A DNA stretch of 64,000 bases from Ectopseudomonas toyotomiensis (GCF_900115695.1 NZ_FOXK01000001.1:496001-560000); one strand, 5' to 3'. Numbered from the stretch's first letter, positions 34,920-46,281 are shown. Numbers and translations: made by a program. Notes: a model not told the origin generated them from the letters alone.

Positions 34920-34947
34920 GAACTATCCGAAAGGGCCGCTACTCATA
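34920..34947 (+). promoter_or_regulatory. AlgU (sigma-22)-like promoter of the alginate operon
   Basis: GAACTA (34920-34925) and TCATA (34943-34947), spaced by 17 bases, resemble the AlgU/RpoE consensus GAACTT-N16/17-TCTGA. The predicted leader to algD is about 335 bases, close to the long leader known in P. aeruginosa. Confidence 0.55.
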
Positions 34948-34949
34948 CA

Positions 34950-35288
34950 GCCCGTAACACATTTCAATACATAACTTTCTGATCACTTGAGACTGCCAGA
35001 TAGCGAATTAACTTTCGCCGGACAGCTTCACCCGAAGAAAAGTTCGTGTATTTCAAAGGGAGATATAGCAACCCGTCACAGTACCGAGATAGAGGCCTCA
35101 AGCGAGGCGGCAGCGACAACATCAAAGGGCCACCCTTCAATATAAAGGCCCACATTTGGTGCCACTTCCGGCGCCCCACTCTATTTATGCCTGAATGAAC
35201 TTGCTCGTATTAAAGCAGCAAGTTCACGGACTAGTTTTGGCCATAAGGCCAGTATTTGAAACTGCATCGAACGGACGAGGTGAATACC
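34950..35288 (+). other. Long untranslated leader region of algD
   Basis: A/T-richer than the flanking genes, with several short complementary stretches and no supported coding frame. It ends in GACGAGGTGAATACC before the algD ATG. A second degenerate AlgR-like core lies near 35267-35277. Confidence 0.5.
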
Positions 35289-36599
35289 ATGCGAATCAGT
35301 ATCTTCGGTTTGGGTTATGTAGGTGCCGTTTGTGCCGGCTGTTTGTCGGCACGCGGTCACGACGTGATTGGCGTGGATATCTCCGCGAACAAGATCGACC
35401 TGATCAACAACGGCAAATCGCCCATCGTTGAACCGGGTCTGGAAGAACTGCTGCAACAGGGTCTGCGTCAGGGTCGCCTGCGCGGCACCACCGACGTCGC
35501 CGCTGCCGTTCTGGAAAGTGATGTGTCGTTCATCTGCGTCGGCACGCCGAGCAAGAAGAACGGCGACCTGGAGCTGAACTACATCGAAGGCGTGTGCCGC
35601 GAGATCGGCATGGCCATGCGCGACAAGAACGAGCGCCACACCGTGGTGGTACGCAGCACCGTGCTGCCGGGCACTGCCAAGAACGTCGTACTGCCGATTC
35701 TCGAAGATTGCTCGGGCAAGAAGGCTGGCGTCGATTTCGGCCTGGCGGTGAACCCCGAGTTTCTGCGTGAAAGCACCGCGATCAAGGACTACGACTTCCC
35801 GCCGATGACCGTCATCGGTGAGCTGGACACCGCCTCCGGCGACCTGCTGGCCAGCATCTACGAAGAACTCGACGCCCCGATCATCCGCAAGGACATCGAA
35901 GTCGCCGAGATGATCAAGTACACCTGCAACGTCTGGCACGCGGCCAAGGTCACCTTCGCCAACGAGATCGGCAACATCGCCAAGGCAGTCGGCGTCGATG
36001 GCCGCGAAGTGATGGATGTGGTCTGTCAGGATCACAAGCTCAACCTCTCCAAGTACTACATGAAGCCCGGCTTCGCCTTCGGCGGCTCCTGCCTGCCCAA
36101 GGACGTGCGCGCGCTGAACTACCGCGCCGGCAGCCTGGACGTGGAAGCGCCGCTGATCGGTTCGCTGATGCGCAGCAACGCCGCCCAGGTGCAGAAGGCC
36201 TTCGACATCATCGCCAGCCACGACTCGCGCAAGGTCGCCCTGCTCGGCCTGAGCTTCAAGGCCGGTACCGATGACCTGCGCGAAAGCCCGCAGGTGGAGC
36301 TGGCGGAAATGCTCATCGGCAAGGGTTTCGACCTGAGCATCTACGACCGCAACGTCGAGTACGCGCGCGTGCACGGCGCCAACAAGGAGTACATCGAGTC
36401 GAAGATCCCGCACGTCTCCTCGCTGCTCAACAGTGACCTGGACGACGTGGTGGCCAAGGCCGACATCATCGTCCTGGGCAACAGTGACGAGCGTTTCGCC
36501 AAGCTGGCCGAGCAGGCGCCAAGCGGCAAGCGGGTGATCGATCTGGTCGGTTTCATGCCCCACGCCAGCAATGGCGTGGCCGAAGGCATCTGCTGGTAA
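35289..36599 (+). CDS. algD: GDP-mannose 6-dehydrogenase
   Basis: AlgD oxidises GDP-mannose to GDP-mannuronate with two NAD+, the committed step of alginate synthesis. The 436-residue protein begins MRISIFGLGYVGAVCAG with the NAD-binding GLGYVG at 7-12. The catalytic cysteine is Cys268 in GFAFGGSCLPKD, the same number as in P. aeruginosa. The ATG at 35289 follows GAGG by eight bases; the upstream frame to 35256 is leader. It is the first gene of the 12-gene operon and its control region carries AlgU- and AlgR-like sites, so expression should respond to envelope stress and to the mucoidy regulators. Confidence 0.98.
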   Translation: MRISIFGLGYVGAVCAGCLSARGHDVIGVDISANKIDLINNGKSPIVEPGLEELLQQGLRQGRLRGTTDVAAAVLESDVSFICVGTPSKKNGDLELNYIEGVCREIGMAMRDKNERHTVVVRSTVLPGTAKNVVLPILEDCSGKKAGVDFGLAVNPEFLRESTAIKDYDFPPMTVIGELDTASGDLLASIYEELDAPIIRKDIEVAEMIKYTCNVWHAAKVTFANEIGNIAKAVGVDGREVMDVVCQDHKLNLSKYYMKPGFAFGGSCLPKDVRALNYRAGSLDVEAPLIGSLMRSNAAQVQKAFDIIASHDSRKVALLGLSFKAGTDDLRESPQVELAEMLIGKGFDLSIYDRNVEYARVHGANKEYIESKIPHVSSLLNSDLDDVVAKADIIVLGNSDERFAKLAEQAPSGKRVIDLVGFMPHASNGVAEGICW

Positions 36600-36650
36600 G
36601 GACCCGAACGTACCTGCGCGCCCCGCGCGTGCAGGTACTCGGAGACGCAT

Positions 36651-38132
36651 ATGGACAAGCTCAAGAACGGCCTCAACCAAGCCAGCGGCTGGATGCTCTA
36701 TCTCAGCCTGCTGATGCTGCTGGCACTGGCCCTGCCACGCACGGTGTTCGACCCCGAAGCGCGGGATTTCATCCTGCTCATCGGCATCGTCGGCATCTGG
36801 CGCTATTCCATGGGCGCCATGCACTTCGTGCGCGGCTGCCTGTTCCTTTACCTGGTCTACCCCTGGTATCGCCGCAAGGTTACAAAACTCGGCAAGGACG
36901 CCGACCCCTCTCATGTGTTCCTGCTGGTCACCAGCTTCCGCATCGAGGCGCTGACCACCGCCATGGTCTACCGCTCGGTAATTCGCGAAGCCATCGACTG
37001 CGGCTATCCATGCACCGTGGTGTGCTCGATCGTCGAGCTCTCCGACGAGCTGCTGATCAAGAACCTCTGGGCTCAGGCCGAGCCGCCGACGCATGTCACC
37101 CTGGACATCGTGCGCATCCCCGGCACCGGCAAGCGTGATGGCCTGGCCTATGGTTTTCGCGCCATTTCCCGGCAGATGCCGGACCGTGATGCGGTGGTGG
37201 CGGTGATCGACGGCGACACCGTGCTCGAGCCTGAAGTGGTCCGTAAATGCGTGCCCTGGTTCAAGCTCTTCCCCAACGTCGGCGGGCTGACCACCAACGA
37301 GTTCTGCGAGGTACGCGGCAGCTACCTGATGAGCGAGTGGCACAAGCTGCGCTTCGCTCAGCGCCACCTCAACATGTGCTCGATGGCCCTCTCCAAACGG
37401 GTGCTGACCATGACCGGGCGCATGTCGGTGTTCCGCGCCAGCGTGGTGACCGACCCCGAGTTCATCCGCGACGTGGAAAGCGATCACCTGGAACACTGGC
37501 GCCTGGGCCGCTTCCAGTTCCTCACCGGTGACGACAAGTCCAGCTGGTACAGCCTGATGCGCCTGGGCTACGACACCTTCTACGTGCCGGATGCGGCGAT
37601 CAACACGGTCGAGCACCCGCCGGAGAAGAGCTTCATCAAGGCCAGCCGCAAGCTGATGTTCCGCTGGTACGGCAACAACCTGCGGCAAAACTCGCGCGCC
37701 CTGCGTCTGGGCTTGGGTCGCCTCGGCGCCTTCACCAGCCTGGTGCTGTTCGACCAGCGCGTGTCGATGTGGACCTGCCTGCTGGGCCTGTGCGTGGCGA
37801 TCATCGCCAGCATCAAGTACAGCCTGATGTACCTGCTGATCTACCTGCTGTGGATCGGTAGCACGCGGCTGATCCTGACGCTGCTGCTGATGCTCTCCGG
37901 CCACCGCATCGGCCCGGCCTACCCGGCACTGCTCTATTACAACCAGATCGTTGGCGCGATGGTGAAGATCTACGTGTTCTTCCGTCTCGACCAGCAATCC
38001 TGGACGCGCCAGAACACCAAGCTCAACCGCGGCCTGTCCAGCTTCGCCAACTGGTTCAACAGCTGGTCGTCGCGTGCCATGACCTTCTCTGCCTCCTGTG
38101 TCTTCATCGCCGCGCTGCTGGCGCTGGTGTGA
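36651..38132 (+). CDS. alg8: Alginate polymerase glycosyltransferase Alg8
   Basis: Alg8 is the inner-membrane family 2 glycosyltransferase that joins GDP-mannuronate into polymannuronate. The 493-residue protein has two N-terminal membrane spans (about 14-32 and 38-72), a cytoplasmic catalytic domain with IDGDT (Asp187 and Asp189) for nucleotide-sugar binding, an acceptor region near [16 protein letters not shown], and three or more C-terminal spans from about residue 365. It needs Alg44 bound to c-di-GMP for activity in P. aeruginosa. It starts 51 bases after algD. Confidence 0.97.
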   Translation: MDKLKNGLNQASGWMLYLSLLMLLALALPRTVFDPEARDFILLIGIVGIWRYSMGAMHFVRGCLFLYLVYPWYRRKVTKLGKDADPSHVFLLVTSFRIEALTTAMVYRSVIREAIDCGYPCTVVCSIVELSDELLIKNLWAQAEPPTHVTLDIVRIPGTGKRDGLAYGFRAISRQMPDRDAVVAVIDGDTVLEPEVVRKCVPWFKLFPNVGGLTTNEFCEVRGSYLMSEWHKLRFAQRHLNMCSMALSKRVLTMTGRMSVFRASVVTDPEFIRDVESDHLEHWRLGRFQFLTGDDKSSWYSLMRLGYDTFYVPDAAINTVEHPPEKSFIKASRKLMFRWYGNNLRQNSRALRLGLGRLGAFTSLVLFDQRVSMWTCLLGLCVAIIASIKYSLMYLLIYLLWIGSTRLILTLLLMLSGHRIGPAYPALLYYNQIVGAMVKIYVFFRLDQQSWTRQNTKLNRGLSSFANWFNSWSSRAMTFSASCVFIAALLALV

Positions 38133-38158
38133 CCGTACTCGAATAGGAATTAGCCACC

Positions 38159-39322
38159 ATGAACTCCGTCGCCAATCACAACGTCGTCCATGAGTCCGAG
38201 GCCCAGCGCCAGCATGCCCGCGTCAAGCTGCCAGGGCGCTTGCGCTTCACCAATGCCAAGGGCGAACGCATCGACGCACGCCTGCAGGATGTCTCTGCCG
38301 GCGGTTTCAGCTTCACCAACGAAAAGACCACGCACAAGGTCGGCGATTTCCATCGCGGCCAGTTGCAGTTCCAGCTCGACAGCCTGGTGCTGGGCCTGGA
38401 CGTGGAGTTTCAGGTCAACTCGGTACAGCCGGAGCACAACCGCGTCGGCTGCCAGTTCCACGGCCTCGGCGCTCGGGAAGCTGCCGCCCTGCGCCACCTG
38501 ATCAGCGCGCACCTGGCTGGTGAACTGGTCAATGTCGGCGAGGTGCTGCACATCCTCCAGCGCGACAACTTCACCAAGGCGCGCAAGAACGGCGCAGGCG
38601 GTGGCATGGGTATGTTCGGCCGCCTGCGCGCCGTGACCTTCAGCGGCGCGATCTTCCTCATCGGTCTGGCCGCCTTCGGCTACATCGGCAAGTCGATATA
38701 CGGCCTGTACTTCGTCACCCACGCACAGTCGGCGCAGATCAGCCTGCCGGCGCTGCAGGTGACCATGCCGCGTGAAGGCAGCGTGCAGGCCCTGGTTCAA
38801 CCCGACGGTATCGTGGAAAAGGGCGCACCGATCGCCACCTTCACCACCAGCATGCTGGAAATGCTCAAGGGCCACCTGGGCGACGATCAGCTCGAACCGA
38901 GCCAGATCGAAGCACTGTTCGCCCGCGAGATGCAGGGCACCCTGACCAGCCCGTGCAACTGCAAGATCGCCCGCCAACTGGTGGCCGACGGTCAGTTCGC
39001 CAGCAAGGGCGACGTGATCTTCGAACTGGTGCCGCAGGATGGCGTGGCCACCGTCAGCGCCAGCTTCCCCTACCGCCACCTGGAGCAGGCTCGTCCCGGC
39101 ACCCCGGTGACCTTCAAGGTCGCGGGCGAAGACCAGGCGCGTCAAGGCGAGATCGTCAGCAGCGCCCTGCATGACGGCGGCCTGAGCTCGGACATCCGCG
39201 TGGTGATCAAGCCGCAGGACACCCTGCCGGCCAGCCTCGCCGGGCAACCGGTGGACGTGGTCATCGACCGTGGTCCGTCGCTGGGCTGGCTGGTTGATCG
39301 CGCCGTCGCGGCAGGTCGCTGA
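38159..39322 (+). CDS. alg44: Alginate copolymerase/c-di-GMP receptor Alg44
   Basis: Alg44 activates Alg8 when cyclic di-GMP is bound. The 387-residue protein has an N-terminal cytoplasmic PilZ domain with Arg17, Arg21, Asp44 and Ser46, the binding residues of the P. aeruginosa protein at the same positions (QRQHAR and DVSAGG). A membrane span lies near residues 160-185 (FSGAIFLIGLAAFGYIG), followed by a periplasmic HlyD/MFP-like domain with the GSVQALVQPDGIVEKGAPIATF strand pair. This conserved site strongly suggests that polymerisation here is controlled by c-di-GMP after translation. Confidence 0.97.
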   Translation: MNSVANHNVVHESEAQRQHARVKLPGRLRFTNAKGERIDARLQDVSAGGFSFTNEKTTHKVGDFHRGQLQFQLDSLVLGLDVEFQVNSVQPEHNRVGCQFHGLGAREAAALRHLISAHLAGELVNVGEVLHILQRDNFTKARKNGAGGGMGMFGRLRAVTFSGAIFLIGLAAFGYIGKSIYGLYFVTHAQSAQISLPALQVTMPREGSVQALVQPDGIVEKGAPIATFTTSMLEMLKGHLGDDQLEPSQIEALFAREMQGTLTSPCNCKIARQLVADGQFASKGDVIFELVPQDGVATVSASFPYRHLEQARPGTPVTFKVAGEDQARQGEIVSSALHDGGLSSDIRVVIKPQDTLPASLAGQPVDVVIDRGPSLGWLVDRAVAAGR

Positions 39323-39334
39323 GGAGGTCACGCC

Positions 39335-40711
39335 GTGAGCATGCCCCTTCTTCGCCCTGCCCTGCTCAGCCTCGCCGTCAGCGCCACGCTGGCCGGCTGC
39401 GCCGGCCTGCCGGACCAGCGCCTGGCCCGCGAAGCCCTGCAGAGCGGCGACCAGCAGACCGCCGAGTGGCATTTCCGCCAGCTCGCCGAGATGGGCTACA
39501 GCGATGCGCAGATCGGCCTGGCTGACATCTACGCCGCCAATGGCCAGAACCAGGATCTGGATGAGGCCGAGCGCATCTATCGCCAGGCCATGGATGGATC
39601 GCCACGCGCCAAGGCGCGCCTGGGCAAGCTGCTGGCGCGCAAGCCCGGCAGCACCCTGGCCGAACGCCGCGAGGCCGCCGAACTGCTGGAAAGCGCAGCT
39701 CAGGCTCGCGAGCCAAGCGCGCTGCTGCCGCTGACCGAACTCTACCTGTTCTATCCACAGGACTTTCCCGCCATGAACATCGCACAACGTATCCAGGACT
39801 GGCGCCAGCAGGGTCTGCCGCAGGCGGAACTGGCGCAGATCCTTCTGTATCGCACCGATGGCACCTACGACCAGCACCTCGGCGAGATCGAGCGCATCTG
39901 CCAGGCGCGCCTGGCCAGCAACGACGCCTGCTACGCCGAACTGGCCACCGTGTACCAGAAGCAGAACCGCGAAGACGACCGTCAGGCGCTGATCGACCAA
40001 CTGCTGGCGGGCTACCGCGCCGGCAATGTTTCACCCAACCAGGTCGAGTCCGTGGCTCAAGTCCTCAGCGACCCTGAGGTCGGCCAGCCACAGCCGCAGC
40101 AGGCACAGGACCTGCTCGAGGCGATCGCACCGAATTATCCGGCCGCCTGGGTCAGCCTGGCGCGCCTGCTTTACGACTATCCGGGGCAAGGCGATATCGA
40201 GACCCTGCTCGGCTATCTGGAGAAGGGCCGCGAAGCTGCCCTGCCACGTGCCGAGCTGCTGCTCGGCCGCCTGTACTACGAAGGCAAGCTGCTGCCGCAG
40301 CAGCCGAAGAAGGCCGAAGAACACCTGCGCAAGGCCGCGCCCAGCGAACCCAGCGCCAATTACTACCTGGGGCAGATTTACCTGCGTGGCTACCTCGGCG
40401 AGGTCTATGCCCAGCAGGCGCTCGACCACCTGCTCAGCGCTGCGCGCGCCGGCCAGCTCAGCGCCGACTTCGCCCTGGCGCAGATGTTCAGCCAGGGTCG
40501 CGGGGTCAAGCCCAACCCGGTCAACGCCTATGTATTCAGCCAACTGGCCCTGCCGCGCAACACGCCGCCGACCTTCGAGCTGGCGCACGAGGTGGCCGAG
40601 AGCCTGACCCCGGCACAACTGGCCGAAGGCCAACGCCTGCTGCGCGAGGAGCGCGATGCCCGCGGCATCGTCCTGCAGCAGCAGGCTGCCCTGCAGGCGA
40701 GCCAGCCATGA
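39335..40711 (+). CDS. algK: Alginate export lipoprotein AlgK
   Basis: AlgK is a periplasm-facing outer-membrane lipoprotein scaffold that helps place the AlgE porin and protects the nascent polymer. The 458-residue precursor has the lipobox LAGC with Cys22. The remainder is Sel1/TPR-like helical repeats, such as [34 protein letters not shown] cut into 34-36-residue units. I chose the GTG at 39335, seven bases after GGAGG; an ATG at 39341 is two codons later. The end overlaps the algE start by four bases. Confidence 0.96.
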   Translation: MSMPLLRPALLSLAVSATLAGCAGLPDQRLAREALQSGDQQTAEWHFRQLAEMGYSDAQIGLADIYAANGQNQDLDEAERIYRQAMDGSPRAKARLGKLLARKPGSTLAERREAAELLESAAQAREPSALLPLTELYLFYPQDFPAMNIAQRIQDWRQQGLPQAELAQILLYRTDGTYDQHLGEIERICQARLASNDACYAELATVYQKQNREDDRQALIDQLLAGYRAGNVSPNQVESVAQVLSDPEVGQPQPQQAQDLLEAIAPNYPAAWVSLARLLYDYPGQGDIETLLGYLEKGREAALPRAELLLGRLYYEGKLLPQQPKKAEEHLRKAAPSEPSANYYLGQIYLRGYLGEVYAQQALDHLLSAARAGQLSADFALAQMFSQGRGVKPNPVNAYVFSQLALPRNTPPTFELAHEVAESLTPAQLAEGQRLLREERDARGIVLQQQAALQASQP

Positions 40712-42165
40712 ACAAGGATGCACGCATGCAGCTAAACCGTATCGTCAGCCAATTGGGGCTGAGCGCCAGCCTGCTGGCAGCCAGTGCTGCCTGGGCGGCG
40801 GATGCACCGAAGAATTTCGGCCTGGATGTGAAGATCACCGCGCAATCGGAAGACGACCGCGACCTCGGCACCCGCGAGGGTGGCGACGTCAGCGGTATCG
40901 GTCTCGACCTGCGCCCCTGGGCCTACGGCGAACGCGGCAACTGGAGCGCCTTCGCCATGGGCCAGGCAGTGACCGCCACCGACACCATCGAAACCGACCC
41001 GCTGCAGGACGACGGTGAAGACAGCACGCAGCGCAGCGACGCCCGTCAGCCGGACAAAAGCTACCTGGCCATGCGCGAATTCTGGGTCGACTACGCCGGC
41101 CTCACCGCCTACCCCGGCGAGCACCTGCGCGTCGGCCGTCAGCGCCTGCGTAGCAACGAAGGTACCTGGTGGGACACCAACATCGAGGCGGTCAACTGGC
41201 GCTTCGATACCACCCTACTGCAAGCCAACGTCGGCGTCGCCGAGCGCTTCTCCGACTACCGCACCGACCTCGATGACCTGGCGCCCGAAGACGAAGACCG
41301 TCGCCACTTCTTCGCCGGCCTCGACTACCAGTGGACGCCCGGCCACCGCATCGGCGCCAAGCTGCACCATAGCCGCGACGACGGCCGCCTGGCCAATCCC
41401 GGCGAGCGTGTCGACGAGCTGAGCAAGCGCTACACCGGTGACCTGACCTGGTTCGGCCTGCACGCCGACGGCGGCTTCTTCGAGCGCAATTCGCGCAACC
41501 GTCTCAATTACTGGGCGCAGCTGACCTGGCTGCAGGGTGATACCGATCAGTTGCAGCAGCAAGTGGTCGGCAGCGACCGCATCGCCACCGGTTCGCGCAG
41601 CCAGGACGTCGACGCCTGGGCCATGGACCTGGGCCTGCGCTACAGCCTCGATGACAACTGGAAGATCGGCGCCGCCTATGCCCGTGGCAGCGGCGGTGGC
41701 GACGAAGGCAAGTCGCGCCAGTTCATGCAGACCGGCCTGCACAGCAACCGCGCCAACTTCACCGGCGTCGAATCACGCCTGCACCGCTACGGCGAAGCCT
41801 TCCGCGGCGAGCTCTCCAACCTGCAGGTGGCCAGTGCCTTCAGCTCCTGGCAGCTGGGCCAGGACTACGACGCCAGCGTCGTCTATCACCGCTTCTGGCG
41901 CGTCGATGGCGACCAGGACGTTGGCGACAGCGGCATCACTGCACCGCTGGTGGCCGGCGAGAAAGATATCGGCCAGGAAGTCGACCTGGTGCTGACCCGC
42001 TACTTCAAGCAGGGCCTGCTGCCGGCCACCGTCGCCGAACAACTGGAAGACCGTTCGGCCCTGGTACGCCTGCGCGCTGGCGTGTTCCTGCCGGGCGACG
42101 CCTACGGCAGCGGCACCGACTCGGTGATGCACCGCGCCTTCGTCGACTTCATCTGGCGCTTCTGA
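40708..42165 (+). CDS. algE: Alginate export porin AlgE
   Basis: AlgE is an 18-strand outer-membrane barrel through which alginate leaves the cell. The 485-residue precursor carries a signal peptide that ends near AASAAWAA (about residue 31). The mature chain alternates short polar turns with amphipathic strands and ends in the aromatic FVDFIWRF, the usual insertion signal. Asp- and Arg-rich loops (for example [15 protein letters not shown]) are typical. A second ATG at 40726 is possible. Its start overlaps algK by four bases, so the scaffold and porin are coupled. Confidence 0.96.
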   Translation: MNKDARMQLNRIVSQLGLSASLLAASAAWAADAPKNFGLDVKITAQSEDDRDLGTREGGDVSGIGLDLRPWAYGERGNWSAFAMGQAVTATDTIETDPLQDDGEDSTQRSDARQPDKSYLAMREFWVDYAGLTAYPGEHLRVGRQRLRSNEGTWWDTNIEAVNWRFDTTLLQANVGVAERFSDYRTDLDDLAPEDEDRRHFFAGLDYQWTPGHRIGAKLHHSRDDGRLANPGERVDELSKRYTGDLTWFGLHADGGFFERNSRNRLNYWAQLTWLQGDTDQLQQQVVGSDRIATGSRSQDVDAWAMDLGLRYSLDDNWKIGAAYARGSGGGDEGKSRQFMQTGLHSNRANFTGVESRLHRYGEAFRGELSNLQVASAFSSWQLGQDYDASVVYHRFWRVDGDQDVGDSGITAPLVAGEKDIGQEVDLVLTRYFKQGLLPATVAEQLEDRSALVRLRAGVFLPGDAYGSGTDSVMHRAFVDFIWRF

Positions 42166-42176
42166 GGGATCGGATC

Positions 42177-43712
42177 ATGCAACCCAACGGCTTAGCCCTA
42201 CCCCTGCTGCTCGGCGCGCTGTGTCTCACAGTGCCCCTGGCCCAGGCCAACCCGACGCAGCACCAGTTCGACTACCGCGTGCGTAGCGCACCGGCGGACG
42301 AACTGCATATGGAAGCACCCACGCTGCCGGACCTGTCCGGCTACACCAAGGAGGCCGTGCTGGCCAAGATTCCGCGTGAAAAACGCGGCCAGGTGGTGGT
42401 GCGGCGCATGCTGCGCCAGGACGCGCTGAAGGACTTCACCGGCGGCAACGAACGCCTACGCGAATGGATCAAGCGCCAGCAAGGCATGCCCCAGGCGATC
42501 TTCATCGAAGGTGGCCTGGTCACCGCCCAGGACATCGCCAAGGCGCTGCCCGACAGCCAGTTCGCCGAACAGGAGCCGGGCGTGTACCTCGCCCGCCTGC
42601 CCATCGTCGTGGCAGAAGGCGCGGCGCTGCACGTCGGCAAGGAAACCCGCGAACTGCGCCTGTCGCAGGAGCGCGGCTCGTTTCTGGTCAACGATGGCCT
42701 GATGTTCCTCACCGACACCCGCGTCACCGCCTGGCGTGAGGCCGATAACGGCCCGGCGAGCATGCGCGACAACGGCAAGGAGTTCCGCCCGTTCCTGGTT
42801 TCCTGGGGCGGCAGCGAGCTGTATATCGCCAGCAGCGTGCTGACCAGCCTGGGCTACGACAACTCCAAGTCCTACGGCGTATCGATCACCCAGTACACGC
42901 CGAACATGCACGAGCGTCTGCAACGCGAGGAGCCGACCGGCTGGCTGATCGATTCCGAGTTCGTCGACCACTGGTACGGCTTCTACTGCTACGAAGCGCA
43001 GAACGTGGTGATCAAGGGCAACACCTACCGCGACAACATCGTCTACGGCATCGACCCGCACGACCGTTCGCACGGCCTGATCATCGCCGAGAACAAGGTC
43101 TTCGGCACCAAGAAGAAGCACGGCATCATCATCTCGCGCGAGGTCAACGACAGCTGGATCATCAACAACGAGAGCTACGACAACAAGCTCTCCGGGGTGG
43201 TCATCGACCGTAACAGCGAGCGCAACCTGATCGCCTACAACCGCGTGCACGGCAACCACTCCGACGGCATCACCCTGTACGAGAGCGGCGACAACCTGCT
43301 GTGGGGCAACCAGGTGCTGCGCAATCAGCGCCACGGCATCCGCATCCGCAACAGCGAGAACATCCGCCTCTACGACAACCTATCGGCGATGAACCAGCTG
43401 ACCGGTGTGTACGGCCACATCAAGGACCTGTCGGACACCGACCGCGACCTGCAGCTGGACCCGTTCGACACCAAGATCTCGATGATCATCGTCGGCGGCA
43501 CCCTGGCCGGTAACGGCTCCAGCCCGATCAACATCGACTCGCCGCTGTCGGTCGAGCTGTACCGCGTGAAGATGCTCGCGCCGCGCAAGAGCAGCGGCAT
43601 CCAGCTCGCCGGCATCCTCGGCGAGAAACAGGACGAAATCCTTGACCTCATGGTGCGCCAGCGCCTGCCCGTGCTGATCGATCCGATCGAGCCCGAGCCG
43701 ATGACCAACTGA
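42177..43712 (+). CDS. algG: Poly(beta-D-mannuronate) C5 epimerase AlgG
   Basis: AlgG converts mannuronate to guluronate residues in the periplasmic polymer and is also part of the export scaffold. The 511-residue precursor has a signal peptide that ends near LAQA (residue 24). A right-handed beta-helix follows, with the catalytic DPHD at 293-296 within YGIDPHDRSHG and the repeated NxSxGI-type turns around 300-400 (GNHSDGITLYES and NQRHGIRIRNSENIRLYDN). The C-terminal region is a carbohydrate-binding-like fold. All parts appear intact. Confidence 0.97.
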   Translation: MQPNGLALPLLLGALCLTVPLAQANPTQHQFDYRVRSAPADELHMEAPTLPDLSGYTKEAVLAKIPREKRGQVVVRRMLRQDALKDFTGGNERLREWIKRQQGMPQAIFIEGGLVTAQDIAKALPDSQFAEQEPGVYLARLPIVVAEGAALHVGKETRELRLSQERGSFLVNDGLMFLTDTRVTAWREADNGPASMRDNGKEFRPFLVSWGGSELYIASSVLTSLGYDNSKSYGVSITQYTPNMHERLQREEPTGWLIDSEFVDHWYGFYCYEAQNVVIKGNTYRDNIVYGIDPHDRSHGLIIAENKVFGTKKKHGIIISREVNDSWIINNESYDNKLSGVVIDRNSERNLIAYNRVHGNHSDGITLYESGDNLLWGNQVLRNQRHGIRIRNSENIRLYDNLSAMNQLTGVYGHIKDLSDTDRDLQLDPFDTKISMIIVGGTLAGNGSSPINIDSPLSVELYRVKMLAPRKSSGIQLAGILGEKQDEILDLMVRQRLPVLIDPIEPEPMTN

Positions 43713-43723
43713 CGAGGCCTCCC

Positions 43724-45154
43724 ATGACTGCACACACACTCAAGACCCTGGCCCTGGCAGTGACTTGCGCCGCATTCGGCAGCGCGTTGCAGGCCGAAGA
43801 ACGCCAGGCGCCGCAATACCAGGTGGAAGATTGCTGCTCGCTGTGCCCGGCTGCGCACGACGCCAGCCGTTACACCACCAACTACATGAAGAACTTCGTC
43901 ACCCTGATGGATGCTGACGAGGGCTGGCTGTTCCGCAGTGTCGAAGACCTGCGCACCGAATTCGGCACCAGCGAAGTCGGCTACCAGCGCCTCAAGGAAC
44001 TGCGCGACGGCCTCAAGCAGCGCGGCGTGGAACTGGTGGTGGTCTATCAACCGACCCGCGGCCTGGTCAATCGCAGCAAGCTGCGCCCGGCCGACTACCA
44101 GCGCTTCGACTACGACAAGGCGTTGCGCAACTACCGCCAGGCGCTGACCCGCTTCGAACAGCTGGGTATCTGGGTGCCGGATCTGACGCCGCTGACCGAC
44201 GAGGACAGCGACAAGGAGTTCTACTTCCGCCGCGACCAGCACTGGACGCCCTACGGTGCCGAGCGCACCGCACGCCTGGTGGCCGAGACGGTCAAGCGTA
44301 TCCCCGGCTTCGAAGATATTCCACGCAAGGAGTTCGTCACCGAGCGCGTCGGTCTGATGGGCAAGACCGGCACCATGCAGAACGTCGCCAGCCAGCTGTG
44401 CGGCACCGGCTATGCGGTGCAATACGTCGACCAGTTCGTCACCGAGCCCAAGAACGCCAGCGATGGCGACGCGCTGTTCGGCGACGACAGCAGCCCCAAG
44501 ATCACCCTGGTCGGCACCAGCCACAGCGGCAAGAACTACAACTTCGGCGGCTTCCTCGAAGAATACCTGGGCACCGACGTGCTCAACGCGGCCTTCCCCG
44601 GCGGTGGCCTGGAAGGGGCGATGATCGAGTACCTGGCCAGCGATGCCTTCCAGAACGACCCACCGAAGGTGCTGATCTGGGAATTCTCACCGCTCTACGA
44701 CCTGGCCTCGGACAAGATCCACCGCCAGTTGATGGCCAGCCTGAACAACGGCTGCAGCGGCCAGACCGAGCTGCTCGCCAGCGAGAAACGCCTGCATCCG
44801 GGCAGCAACGAGATACTGGTCAATGGCGAGAACAAGCTGCTGACCCTGCGCGGCAACCGCCACCAGCTCGACCTGCGTTTCAGCGATCCGTCGGTCAAGC
44901 GCGTCGACGCCACCATCTGGTACCTCAACGGTCGTCGCGAACAGCTCAAGCTGGAGAAGCCCAACACCGTCGATACCGACGGGCGCTTCGCCGTGGAACT
45001 GCGCGATGAGCCGGGCTGGGGTGATCAGAACTTCTTCGCCCTGGAAATCCAGAAGCCCGAGGACAGCGCCGACGACCTGAAAGTCCAGGCCAGCCTGTGC
45101 CAGCGCCCTAGCGGGCCCAACCAGCAGGTCGCGCAGCACAGCGCGAACGACTGA
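43724..45154 (+). CDS. algX: Alginate O-acetyltransferase AlgX
   Basis: AlgX adds acetyl groups to mannuronate in the periplasm and belongs to the export complex. The 476-residue precursor has a signal peptide that ends near ALQAEE. The SGNH-like acetylase domain carries Asp171 and His173 in RRDQHW and the nucleophile Ser266 in [10 protein letters not shown], three residues earlier than the numbering in P. aeruginosa. The C-terminal carbohydrate-binding module starts near residue 340. Cysteine pairs in DCCSLCP and near residues 226 and 335 suggest disulfides. Confidence 0.97.
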   Translation: MTAHTLKTLALAVTCAAFGSALQAEERQAPQYQVEDCCSLCPAAHDASRYTTNYMKNFVTLMDADEGWLFRSVEDLRTEFGTSEVGYQRLKELRDGLKQRGVELVVVYQPTRGLVNRSKLRPADYQRFDYDKALRNYRQALTRFEQLGIWVPDLTPLTDEDSDKEFYFRRDQHWTPYGAERTARLVAETVKRIPGFEDIPRKEFVTERVGLMGKTGTMQNVASQLCGTGYAVQYVDQFVTEPKNASDGDALFGDDSSPKITLVGTSHSGKNYNFGGFLEEYLGTDVLNAAFPGGGLEGAMIEYLASDAFQNDPPKVLIWEFSPLYDLASDKIHRQLMASLNNGCSGQTELLASEKRLHPGSNEILVNGENKLLTLRGNRHQLDLRFSDPSVKRVDATIWYLNGRREQLKLEKPNTVDTDGRFAVELRDEPGWGDQNFFALEIQKPEDSADDLKVQASLCQRPSGPNQQVAQHSAND

Positions 45155-45164
45155 GGAGGCCATC

Positions 45165-46238
45165 ATGCCCAAACGACTCGCTCCACTCACGCTCATGGCG
45201 CTGCTGCTCAGCGGCCCAGCCTTCGCCGCGCTGCAGCCGCCAGCGGGTTACTACGCCGCTGTGGGCCAGCGCGAGGGCAAGGCGCCCATCTGCCCGGCGG
45301 TGCCGCAGCCGTACACCGGTGAGCTGCAGTTCACCAGCAAGTACGAAGGCTCCGACAGTGCCCGCGCCACGCTCAACCGCAAGGCCGAGAAGAACTTCCG
45401 CGAGCAGACCTCGCACATCACCCGCCTGGAAAAGGAAGCCGGGCGAATGATCACCGGTTACATGCGTACCGGTCAGCCGGAGCGCCTGGAATGCGCCATC
45501 GAATGGCTGGATCGCTGGGCCAGCGCCGATGCCCTGGAGTCCGAGCAGTTCAACCACACCGGCAAGTCGATGCGCAAATGGGCGCTGGGCAGCCTGGCCG
45601 GCGCCTGGCTACGCCTGAAGTTCTCCGAATCGCAGCCGCTGGCGGCCTACCCGCAGCAGAGCGCACGCATCGAAGCCTGGTTCACCCGCCTGGCCGAACA
45701 CACGGTGCGCGAGTGGAGCGACCTGCCGCTGCGCAAGATCAACAACCACAGCTACTGGGCGGCCTGGTCGGTGATGGCGGTCGCGGTGATCAGTGATCGC
45801 CGCGACCTGTTCGACTGGTCCGTGGGCCAGTTCCGCATCGCTGCCAACCAGGTCGATGACGAAGGCTACCTGGCCAACGAAATGCGCCGCAGCCAACGCG
45901 CCCTGGCCTACCACAACTATGCCCTGCCGCCGCTGGCGATGATCGCCGCGTTCGCCGAGGCCAACGCAGTCGACCTGCGCGGTGAAAACCACGGCGCCCT
46001 GCAGCGCCTGGCCGAACGTGTGCTGCAAGGCGCGCGCGACCCGGCTGCGTTCGCCCAGCGCACCGGCGCCAAGCAAGACATGAGCGAGCTGCGCAAGGAC
46101 TTCAAGTACGCCTGGCTGGCGCCCTACTGCAGCCTCTACGCCTGCAGTGAAGAGACCCGCGAACTGAACCAGGAGATGGGGCCGTTCAACAGCTTCCGCC
46201 TCGGTGGCGAGGTAACCCAGGTATTCGAAAAACCGTAG
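45165..46238 (+). CDS. algL: Alginate lyase AlgL
   Basis: AlgL is a periplasmic polysaccharide lyase of family 5 that cuts alginate by beta-elimination and clears polymer that fails to be exported. The 357-residue precursor has a signal peptide ending near PAFAAL. The active-site block [15 protein letters not shown] supplies the Asn and His, and the tyrosine lies in [11 protein letters not shown]. The helix toroid pattern is regular throughout. It is the last gene before an unusual 119-base gap with a REP-like palindrome. Confidence 0.97.
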   Translation: MPKRLAPLTLMALLLSGPAFAALQPPAGYYAAVGQREGKAPICPAVPQPYTGELQFTSKYEGSDSARATLNRKAEKNFREQTSHITRLEKEAGRMITGYMRTGQPERLECAIEWLDRWASADALESEQFNHTGKSMRKWALGSLAGAWLRLKFSESQPLAAYPQQSARIEAWFTRLAEHTVREWSDLPLRKINNHSYWAAWSVMAVAVISDRRDLFDWSVGQFRIAANQVDDEGYLANEMRRSQRALAYHNYALPPLAMIAAFAEANAVDLRGENHGALQRLAERVLQGARDPAAFAQRTGAKQDMSELRKDFKYAWLAPYCSLYACSEETRELNQEMGPFNSFRLGGEVTQVFEKP

Positions 46239-46281
46239 GAGCGGCTTTAGCCGCGATTTTCGCGGATGAATCGGCTCCTAC
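46235..46281. repeat. REP-like palindrome inside the alginate operon (algL-algI gap)
   Basis: GTAGGAGCGGCTTTAGCCGCG faces a CGCGGATGAATCGGCTCCTAC-type arm. It is the only repeat of family A placed between genes of this operon. Confidence 0.75.

Noticed and set aside
35181..37997. A 938-codon minus-strand open frame across algD and alg8
   Set aside because: Antisense shadow of algD and alg8, whose motifs and catalytic residues are intact.
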